Both the position numbers and the translations under genes were made by a program. A stretch of 6,958 nucleotides of DNA from an uncultured Acidobacteriota bacterium (lineage in GTDB: Bacteria; Acidobacteriota; Thermoanaerobaculia; Gp7-AA8). Below the pieces are notes generated by a model. The model saw only the letters and a list, made by a program, of their open reading frames with translations. It was not told the DNA's origin and ran no database searches. Location of the stretch: positions 1 through 6,958 of the forward strand of contig CAMPKJ010000257.1 of the NCBI GenBank assembly GCA_946887105.1. The letters run 5' to 3'. Below are positions 1 to 5,215 of this stretch, piece by piece (the stretch's first letter is position 1; each line of letters starts with the position of its first letter).

Positions 1-126
1 ATCTTCCACTTCGACGCCGCCATCGTGGCCGCAGTCGAGGCAGACGCGCTGATTGAAGATCAGGTGCGCGAGGATCACCACCGCGATCATGATTCCGGCC
101 ACGATGGCGGCGTCGAAGTGGAAGAT
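1..126. repeat. 31-bp perfect inverted repeat with 64-nt loop at the window edge
   Basis: Bases 1-31 are the exact reverse complement of bases 96-126; the arm begins ATCTTCCACTTCGACGCC. The spacer, 32-95, has weak further pairing just inside the arms. The repeat starts at base 1, so it may extend further left. It lies wholly inside the small membrane-protein gene, where one arm encodes part of the first helix and helix junction and the other encodes the visible C-terminus. A long exact inverted repeat inside coding sequence at an end is typical of a fold-back read, a hairpin artefact or an assembly loop, although a genuine inverted duplication is possible. Confidence 0.85.
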
Positions 127-231
127 CAGCACGGCCGGGATGGCCAGCGCGATCAAGGCGATGTAGGTCAGCCAGATGGCCATGCCGCCGCGGCGGATTT
201 TCTCGGAGTCGCAGGAGGGGCAGGAGCGCAT
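1..231 (-). CDS. Small two-helix membrane protein with split zinc ribbon (partial)
   Basis: Reading leftward from the ATG at 231-229 there is an open frame of 77 codons that runs off the left edge. The N-terminus has CPSC (Cys4, Cys7), followed by a basic stretch (KIRRGG, 11-16). Two hydrophobic helices follow at about 17-37 and 41-59. A second Cys pair, CLDCGH (Cys64, Cys67), comes after them. Two CxxC knuckles flanking a membrane hairpin suggest that both ends fold together into one zinc-binding ribbon on the cytoplasmic face; this is inference from layout. The start is fixed because an in-frame stop (255-253) lies eight codons upstream. No Shine-Dalgarno sequence is visible. Residues 68-77 are encoded by the exact reverse complement of the codons for residues 36-45, so the visible C-terminus may not be authentic. 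No named family is recognised. The overlapping plus-strand frame (25-282) is compositionally biased and looks like a shadow. Confidence 0.6.
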   Translation of the reverse strand, partial: MRSCPSCDSEKIRRGGMAIWLTYIALIALAIPAVLIFHFDAAIVAGIMIAVVILAHLIFNQRVCLDCGHDGGVEVED

Positions 232-254
232 CCGCGCGATGATATCGTCGCCTC
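232..254. promoter_or_regulatory. Divergent start region with overlapping opposed -10-like hexamers
   Basis: Only 23 bp separate the start codons of the zinc-ribbon gene (231) and the SDR gene (255). The gap contains a near-palindrome (237-250, 12 of 14 bases symmetric, centred on GATATC). Within it, TATCGT (243-248, plus) and TATCAT (244-239, minus) match TATAAT at 4/6 and 5/6 positions. They end 6 and 7 nt before the respective ATGs, the usual -10 to transcription-start distance. Neither gene has a visible Shine-Dalgarno sequence. This fits two leaderless transcripts from one symmetric element. No -35 match was found on either side, and the centre could instead be an operator. Confidence 0.3.
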
Positions 255-1007
255 ATGGATCTCGGCATTCAGGGACGCGTAGCCATGGTCGCCGCGGCAT
301 CGAAGGGACTCGGACGCGCCATCGCCGAATCGCTCGCGGCGGAGGGCTGCAGGATCTCGGTCTGCTCGCGCTCCGGCCCCGATTTCGGCGATGTCTCGGT
401 CGCATGCGACGTCTCCAGTCCCGAAGACCTGCAGCGCTGGTACGACGAGACGGTGGCGAAGCTCGGACGGGTGGACATCCTGGTCACGAACACCGGCGGC
501 CCGCCCGCGGCGCCGTTCCTCGAACTGACCGAGGAGCAATGGCGCGGCGGCATCGACTCGACGCTGATGAACGTGGTGCGCCTCTGCAAGCTGGTGATCC
601 CCGGAATGCAGGAGCGCCAGTGGGGCCGCATCGTTCACCTCACGTCGTTCGTGGCGAAGCAGCCGGTGGAGTTGCTGACGGTCAGCTCGACGCTGCGCGC
701 CGGCATCTCCGCGCTGACGAAAACGCTCGCCGATCAGGTGGCGCGCGACAACGTTCTGGTCAACGCCGTGCTGCCCGGCCATTTCCTCACCGACCGGCAG
801 AAGCAGCTCAGCGAGATCCGCGCGAAGGATCAGGGCATCACCGCCGAGGAGTACCTGCGCAAATCCGAGGCGGTCATTCCGCTTGGCCGCTATGGACGTC
901 CGCAGGAGTTTGCCGACGTGGTGACGTTCCTCTGCAGCGAGCGCGCGTCGTACGTCACCGGGACGTCGTTGCAGATCGACGGCGGCGTGTATCGAGGAAC
1001 GTTTTAG
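255..1007 (+). CDS. Atypical SDR-family oxidoreductase (BKR-like subgroup)
   Basis: This is a 250-aa single-domain Rossmann protein of normal length for classical short-chain dehydrogenases/reductases. Recognisable SDR landmarks are the N-terminal beta-strand and glycine-rich turn (AAASKGLG, 13-20), a CDV acidic motif after the third strand (51-53), NTGG in place of NNAG (79-82), Asn106, Ser131 in the catalytic-Ser strand, and the C-terminal GTSLQIDGG signature (236-244). Two features are abnormal. The first glycine of TGxxxGxG is Ala14. The YxxxK catalytic pair is replaced by SxxxR (Ser144, Arg148) in an SSTLRAG context. This matches the 'BKR-like, SDR-like' group, annotated from resemblance to 3-oxoacyl-ACP reductase but lacking the standard tetrad. 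Substrate and even activity are therefore uncertain. The ATG at 255 gives the canonical [10 protein letters not shown] beginning; no Shine-Dalgarno sequence is seen. It is divergent from the zinc-ribbon gene and convergent with the membrane-protein gene. Confidence 0.9.
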   Translation: MDLGIQGRVAMVAAASKGLGRAIAESLAAEGCRISVCSRSGPDFGDVSVACDVSSPEDLQRWYDETVAKLGRVDILVTNTGGPPAAPFLELTEEQWRGGIDSTLMNVVRLCKLVIPGMQERQWGRIVHLTSFVAKQPVELLTVSSTLRAGISALTKTLADQVARDNVLVNAVLPGHFLTDRQKQLSEIRAKDQGITAEEYLRKSEAVIPLGRYGRPQEFADVVTFLCSERASYVTGTSLQIDGGVYRGTF

Positions 1008-1030
1008 CGGCGATCGCCAGCGCCATGGCG
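1008..1030. other. Convergent intergenic gap with two adjacent palindromes
   Basis: Twenty-three bases separate the stop of the SDR gene from the stop of the opposing membrane-protein gene. GGCGATCGCC (1009-1018) is a perfect 10-bp palindrome. AGCGCCATGGCGCT (1019-1032) is a perfect 14-bp palindrome reaching into the opposing stop region. Neither has a spacer loop or a T-run, so they are poor intrinsic terminators, though together they might slow converging polymerases. Function is not established. Confidence 0.4.
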
Positions 1031-1687
1031 CTAGTCCGCCTGAGGAGCCGTGAAGAACCGCCGGATGTACAACAGGAAGCCGAGATACGCCGCCCAGATC
1101 ACTCCCATCCAGACCTGGAAAAACGGTCCGGAGTACATGGCGCGCATCATCTCGACTTGTGCCGGATCGGCCGGCATGCCCATGGCCTCGTACCACGCCG
1201 TCTTCTTCACATCGGTTCCGCGGTAAAAAAGGATGAACACTGCCGGAAGCGCGACGCCGAACAGAGCGATCACGACCGCCACGAAGCCGGCCATGAACGT
1301 TTTCATCCCCGCCTGTTCCGGAGGAAGGGCATCGAACATCCGCGGCGCAAGGACGAAGTACATCGCCCCGCCGGATGCGCCGCACAGCAACCATCCCCAG
1401 CTCGTGATCAGGATCAGCGGCCGCGACCACCGCCGCCCCAGAATCGACCCGACGCCGAGCGTGGCAAAGAACGCGGCCAGTGCGAGGTAAAGCAGGCACG
1501 CGTAAACGACGACGTTGACCGGCGTCGGCGACTGCGCACCCTCGGGCATCATGGTCAGGCTGACCAAGATCAGGGCGCACATCAGGAAAAGCAGGAGCCC
1601 GAGCAGGAGATGCACGATCCCGCAGCCGATCAGGCCGGGACGGCGATTCTTGAACGGCGGCGCGCTCGGGATTTCGATGTCGATCAC
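1031..1687 (-). CDS. Five-helix integral membrane protein of unknown function
   Basis: This is a 218-aa hydrophobic protein with predicted membrane helices at about 18-45, 57-80, 89-113, 128-155 and 188-208. It has a short proline-containing cytoplasmic N-tail (PSAPPFKNRRPG) and a short C-tail. A polar segment after helix 4 (FYRGTDVKKTAWYEAMG, 154-170) is the most distinctive part. It resembles a short 'FY..xxVKxT' motif I associate with uncharacterised bacterial membrane proteins, but I cannot name a family. Translation starts at GTG (1687-1685). An AAGAGGA ribosome site (1697-1691) sits only 3 nt upstream and abuts the stop of the preceding dehydrogenase gene, so coupled translation is likely. 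It is the last gene of the aminopeptidase unit and faces the SDR gene tail to tail. No signal peptide, metal-binding motif or transporter signature is visible. Confidence 0.85.
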   Translation of the reverse strand: MIDIEIPSAPPFKNRRPGLIGCGIVHLLLGLLLFLMCALILVSLTMMPEGAQSPTPVNVVVYACLLYLALAAFFATLGVGSILGRRWSRPLILITSWGWLLCGASGGAMYFVLAPRMFDALPPEQAGMKTFMAGFVAVVIALFGVALPAVFILFYRGTDVKKTAWYEAMGMPADPAQVEMMRAMYSGPFFQVWMGVIWAAYLGFLLYIRRFFTAPQAD

Positions 1688-1697
1688 GATTCCTCTT

Positions 1698-2570
1698 TCA
1701 ATCCCAGGTCGTGCCGTTCATCTGCGCCACGATCTTCGCCACCTCGATGTAGTCCGCACCTTCGCCGAGCTGGTGCAGCGCGCCGCTGAAGAGCTGCTGC
1801 GTCAGCGCCAGCATCGGCGTCGACGCGTGTTGCTGGTGCGCGAGCGAGGCGGCGATGCGGATGTCCTTGTCGTGGTGCGCGAGCTTGAAGACCAGCGGCC
1901 ACTGGTGATCGCGGAGGCGCATCGGCAGCAGGTTCTCCGAGGCGTTCGAGCGGCCGCTGCCGGCGTTGGTCACTTCCAGCGCGGTCTTGATGTCGATGCC
2001 GAGCTGCTTTGCGAGCAGCATGCATTCGGAGGTGATCCAGACCGTCGCGCCCATGATCGAGTTCGTGAGCACTTTGATGGCGTGTCCGGCGCCGATGCCG
2101 CCGACGTGAATCAGCGTCTTGCCGTTGAGGCGGAGGATCTCCTTCGCACGCGCGACGTCGTCTTCCGAGCCGCCCATCATGATGGTGAGCGTGGCGTTCT
2201 CCGCGCCGACGATCGCGCCGGTCACCGGCGCGTCGACGAACGCGACGCCGTTCGCCGCCAGCCGTTTCGCGGTCTCGCGGCTGACGTTCGGATCGCCGCT
2301 CGTGGCATCGATCCAGAGCATTCCTTCCCGCAGATGCGGGAGGATCCGATCGACGATCTCATCGACCTCGGCACTGGTGGGCAGCATGGTGAGGATCACC
2401 TCCACCGCCGCGCATTCCGCGAGCTCGTTCGCCAGCGTGGTGCCGTGCTCGCGCGCGTGCCGCTCCGCTCTTTCGCGCGTGCGGTTCCAGACCAGCAGGT
2501 CGTGTTCTTTCGCGAGATGGCGCGCCATCGGGAAGCCCATGGCGCCGAGTCCGATGAATCCGATTTTCAT
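1698..2570 (-). CDS. NAD(P)-dependent beta-hydroxyacid dehydrogenase family protein
   Basis: This 290-aa protein has the typical length and two-domain layout of the 3-hydroxyisobutyrate / 2-hydroxy-3-oxopropionate / glyoxylate-succinic semialdehyde reductase family. It shows the dinucleotide fold start KIGFIGLGAMG (GxGxxG, 7-12), WNRT after strand 2 (28-31), and the substrate-loop motif DAPVTGA (113-119, usually DAPVSGG). The catalytic lysine helix is GAGHAIKVLTN (Lys166, Asn170), followed by the C-terminal KD motif (Lys235-Asp236). The Asn-Arg-Thr after strand 2 favours NADP(H) over NAD(H), an inference from family behaviour. It probably reduces or oxidises a small 3-hydroxy acid or semialdehyde in the cytoplasm; which one cannot be told from sequence. 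The ATG at 2570 is chosen because it gives the conserved N-terminus, overlaps the upstream aminopeptidase stop as ATGA, and has AGGA a few bases upstream. A longer open frame to 2831 extends into the aminopeptidase gene and is not credible. Confidence 0.93.
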   Translation of the reverse strand: MKIGFIGLGAMGFPMARHLAKEHDLLVWNRTRERAERHAREHGTTLANELAECAAVEVILTMLPTSAEVDEIVDRILPHLREGMLWIDATSGDPNVSRETAKRLAANGVAFVDAPVTGAIVGAENATLTIMMGGSEDDVARAKEILRLNGKTLIHVGGIGAGHAIKVLTNSIMGATVWITSECMLLAKQLGIDIKTALEVTNAGSGRSNASENLLPMRLRDHQWPLVFKLAHHDKDIRIAASLAHQQHASTPMLALTQQLFSGALHQLGEGADYIEVAKIVAQMNGTTWD

Positions 2571-5170
2571 TTCGATCCTGCTTCCGATCCCAGCCATTGC
2601 GCGAAGTTCTGCGCCTGCAGCGTGCGCATCTCCACACACATGTCGATGTTCTCCAGGGCCTGTCTCAGCGAACGATCCGATGCCTCCACGGGATGCGTGG
2701 CGAAGAACCGTTCCACGTCCGCGCGCTGCTTCGCGTCGCACAGATGTCCGGTGGCGCGGACGATTGCCGCGCCGCCCCAGGGCGTGAACTTCGTGCGCAG
2801 ATCGTCCCAGTTGTTCTTGACGAACGCCCATGCCTCCGCGCGCCGCTCGGGCGTTTCGAACATCGACTCGATGAAGCCCGGCAGGTCCTGGCTGCGCATG
2901 TCCGCGGACAACGCCGCCGCGTATGCTTCCTTCGCCAGCGCCGGATCTTCGAACGAGATCAGCGCGTAGAGATAGCGGTAGTACTGGCCGGGCGACTGCG
3001 AAGCAGCCATCGCGGCCTTGAACTTCTGCAGCAGAGCGGCGTCACCGTTGCGCGCCGCGAGCGGCACCACCACATCGAGCAGCGTGGCATCGACCGCGTT
3101 CGTGTCGCGCAGTGCGAGCTCGGTGAGCTCGCGCGCCTTGCGCAGGGTTTCGGCGTCGCGCGCGATTTCGCCGAGGATGCGCACGATGTCCGCGCGGAGC
3201 CGCTTGCGCTCGTCCGGCTCGCCGGCCGCCGGCGTCCAGCCGATCTCCGCGATCATCGGGCGCAGATACGCGGCCACCCAGCGCCGATACGCGGGCGCCT
3301 GCGCTTCCGTCAGCAGATCCTGTCCGATGGCGTACAGCTTCTCGACGATGGCGCCGACGACCGCGCGGTCGCGGTCATGGCGCAGCCGCTCGGCCAGCGC
3401 GAGCTCGGTGGCGATGTCGGCTTCGCCGATCTTCACCAGCGCCCAGACATCATTGACCAGCGCGACGCGCTCGCTCGGCGAAAGCAACTTCGTCAGGTCG
3501 CCGGTTGCCGGGACCATCCCCTCCGCGTGCGCGGTGCGATAGAAGCCGCGGCCGTCGTAGTTCACGAACAGACGTGGCGAGCAGCCGGAGACGCGGAACG
3601 TCTCTTCCTTCTTCGTCAAAAGAAACTTGTGCGGAGCGGACGCGGGATCGTCGAGATTGCGCACCGTGACCGGGATGGTCCAGAGCTGCGGCGTGCCGGC
3701 CAGGAACGGCTCGCGGCGCGCGAACATGCGCTGCTGCGCGAGCGTGAGCAGCGTCGCGTCGCCTTCGCATCGCGCCGATGCGCGCACGAGCGGCGCGCCT
3801 GCCTGCGTCACGAACGACGGCATCATGCGGTCGATCGGCTGCTTCGTCACCGCGGTCATGGTCGACCAGAAGTCTTCCGCCTTCGCGTTCGCGTACTGAT
3901 AGCGCTTGATGTACGCGCGGATGCCGTCGCGGAACGTGTCCTCGCCGACGTACGCCTCGAGCATGCGCAGCACCGCCGCGGTCTTGCCGTACGCGATGCC
4001 GTCGAACATCTGGTTGATCTCGGCGGGCGTGTCCGCTTTGTTGCGGATCGGCCGCGTCGATTCCATGGCGTCGACGGTGAGCGAATTGCTCGTGTTGGCC
4101 GCCTCTTCGACGCGCAGGTCCCACTCCGGCTTCCACGCCTGCAGCGGTTTGTTCGTGATCCAGGTCGCGAAGCCTTCGTTCAGCCAGATGTCGTCCCACC
4201 ACTGCATGGTGACCACGTCGCCGAACCACATGTGCGCGATCTCGTGCGAGTTGATCTGCGCGACGGAGCGGCGGTGCTGCGCGGAGCTGTTCTTCTCGTC
4301 GATGAGCAGCGCGGCCTCCCGGAATGCGATCGCGCCCGCGTTCTCCATCGCCCCGGCTTCGAAATCGGGAAAGGCGATGATGTCGAGCTTTCCGAACGGA
4401 TACTTGAACGCGTAGTAATCGTTGAAATAGCGCAGCTCCGCTTCGGCGGTGGTGAGGCCCCACTGCGTCAGCTCCGCCTTTTCGGGAATGGCGCAGACGC
4501 GGATCGGCACGCCGTCCACGCCGCCCGCGGCGCATTTCCAGTCGCCGACCATCATGGCCACGAGGTACGTCGACATCTTCGCGGTGCGCTCGAAGGTGAT
4601 GGTGTGCTTGCCGGCCACCGGTCCCGGCTCGTCCTTCACGACCTTCGCGTTCGAGATGGCGGTGTCGCCCTCGTCGGCCACGATGGTGATGTCGTACGTG
4701 GCCTTGAATGCCGGCTCGTCGAACGAGGGGAACGCGCGGCGCGCGTCGGTCGGCTCCATCTGCGTGACCGCGTACTTCCGGCGCGCGCTTTTGCTGATGT
4801 AGAACCCGCGCAGTTTGTCGTTCAGCAGACCGCGGTAGCGGATGTGAATCGACGCGTCGCCGGAGACCGGTTCCGGCACCATGAACGTCGCGCGCTCGAG
4901 CTGCGCATCCACCGCGACGGTGGCCTTCTGGGTTTTCCCCGCGGAGGCGATCGTGACGTCGTCGAATTCGATCTCGGCCACGTTCAGGACAATGCTCGTC
5001 GCAGGCTCTTTGAGCGTGACGGCGATCGTCTCTTCGCCCGCGAATGTTTCAGCCGCGAGATCGGGAGTGAAGCGCAGCGCGTAATTCGAGGGGATGACGT
5101 TCTGCGGCAGGCGTTGCGCGAATGCGGGAATGGCGAGCAGAACAGCAACGGCGAGCACGGCACGGCGCAT
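2567..5170 (-). CDS. M1-family zinc aminopeptidase, secreted (PepN/ERAP type)
   Basis: This 867-aa protein of full M1 length removes N-terminal residues from peptides using one zinc ion. A Sec signal peptide is clear: MRR, a hydrophobic core, then AFA before Gln19. Mature protein should therefore be periplasmic or exported; there is no lipobox. The N-terminal beta-domain is about 20-215. The substrate N-terminus motif GAMEN is at 273-277. The zinc site is HEIAH (309-313), with the third ligand Glu332 exactly 18 residues later in LNEGFATW. The transition-state tyrosine is Tyr394 in GIAYGK. An ERAP1_C-like helical domain occupies about 530-860. All catalytic residues are intact. The start at 5170 is supported by the signal peptide and by AGAGGAG at 5182-5176. 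Its stop overlaps the dehydrogenase start (ATGA), making it the first gene of a three-gene unit. Peptide specificity is not predictable. Confidence 0.97.
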   Translation of the reverse strand: MRRAVLAVAVLLAIPAFAQRLPQNVIPSNYALRFTPDLAAETFAGEETIAVTLKEPATSIVLNVAEIEFDDVTIASAGKTQKATVAVDAQLERATFMVPEPVSGDASIHIRYRGLLNDKLRGFYISKSARRKYAVTQMEPTDARRAFPSFDEPAFKATYDITIVADEGDTAISNAKVVKDEPGPVAGKHTITFERTAKMSTYLVAMMVGDWKCAAGGVDGVPIRVCAIPEKAELTQWGLTTAEAELRYFNDYYAFKYPFGKLDIIAFPDFEAGAMENAGAIAFREAALLIDEKNSSAQHRRSVAQINSHEIAHMWFGDVVTMQWWDDIWLNEGFATWITNKPLQAWKPEWDLRVEEAANTSNSLTVDAMESTRPIRNKADTPAEINQMFDGIAYGKTAAVLRMLEAYVGEDTFRDGIRAYIKRYQYANAKAEDFWSTMTAVTKQPIDRMMPSFVTQAGAPLVRASARCEGDATLLTLAQQRMFARREPFLAGTPQLWTIPVTVRNLDDPASAPHKFLLTKKEETFRVSGCSPRLFVNYDGRGFYRTAHAEGMVPATGDLTKLLSPSERVALVNDVWALVKIGEADIATELALAERLRHDRDRAVVGAIVEKLYAIGQDLLTEAQAPAYRRWVAAYLRPMIAEIGWTPAAGEPDERKRLRADIVRILGEIARDAETLRKARELTELALRDTNAVDATLLDVVVPLAARNGDAALLQKFKAAMAASQSPGQYYRYLYALISFEDPALAKEAYAAALSADMRSQDLPGFIESMFETPERRAEAWAFVKNNWDDLRTKFTPWGGAAIVRATGHLCDAKQRADVERFFATHPVEASDRSLRQALENIDMCVEMRTLQAQNFAQWLGSEAGSK

Positions 5171-5215
5171 GAGGGCTCCTCTGAAAACGCGTAAGTGTAC
5201 TGCTAGGCTCTAAGC
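5171..5215. promoter_or_regulatory. Divergent intergenic region with candidate promoters
   Basis: Forty-five bases separate the aminopeptidase and ATPase starts. On the plus strand, CTGAAA (5181-5186, 4/6 to TTGACA) lies 17 bp before TAGGCT (5204-5209), which is preceded by an extended -10 TG at 5201-5202. The hexamer ends 6 nt before the ATPase ATG, giving a possible leaderless transcript; no clear Shine-Dalgarno sequence precedes that ATG. On the minus strand, TACACT (5199-5194) is a plausible -10 that would leave a leader of about 17 nt carrying the AGAGGAG ribosome site (5182-5176) of the aminopeptidase; its -35 is poor. The two promoters would overlap physically. The ribosome site is convincing, the promoter hexamers only suggestive. 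Confidence 0.4.

Noticed and set aside
168..1789. Long frames on both strands across the SDR and membrane-protein genes (minus 168-1580, plus 176-1789)
   Set aside because: Both cross clear genes on the opposite strand or in another frame and have low-complexity Arg/Ala-rich translations; they are shadows.
2571..2831. N-terminal extension of the dehydrogenase to an upstream ATG at 2831
   Set aside because: The extension overlaps the end of the aminopeptidase gene by more than 260 bases and adds low-complexity sequence before the canonical KIGFIGLGAMG start.
1515..2969. 484-codon plus-strand frame over the dehydrogenase gene
   Set aside because: It is antisense to a complete beta-hydroxyacid dehydrogenase with intact motifs, and its product matches nothing recognisable.
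2597..5194. An 865-codon open frame antisense to almost the whole aminopeptidase gene
   Set aside because: The minus-strand frame has a signal peptide and a complete M1 active site. The antisense product is rich in Arg/His/Asp and Val/Leu with no domain, as expected when GC-biased third positions deplete stops on the opposite strand.
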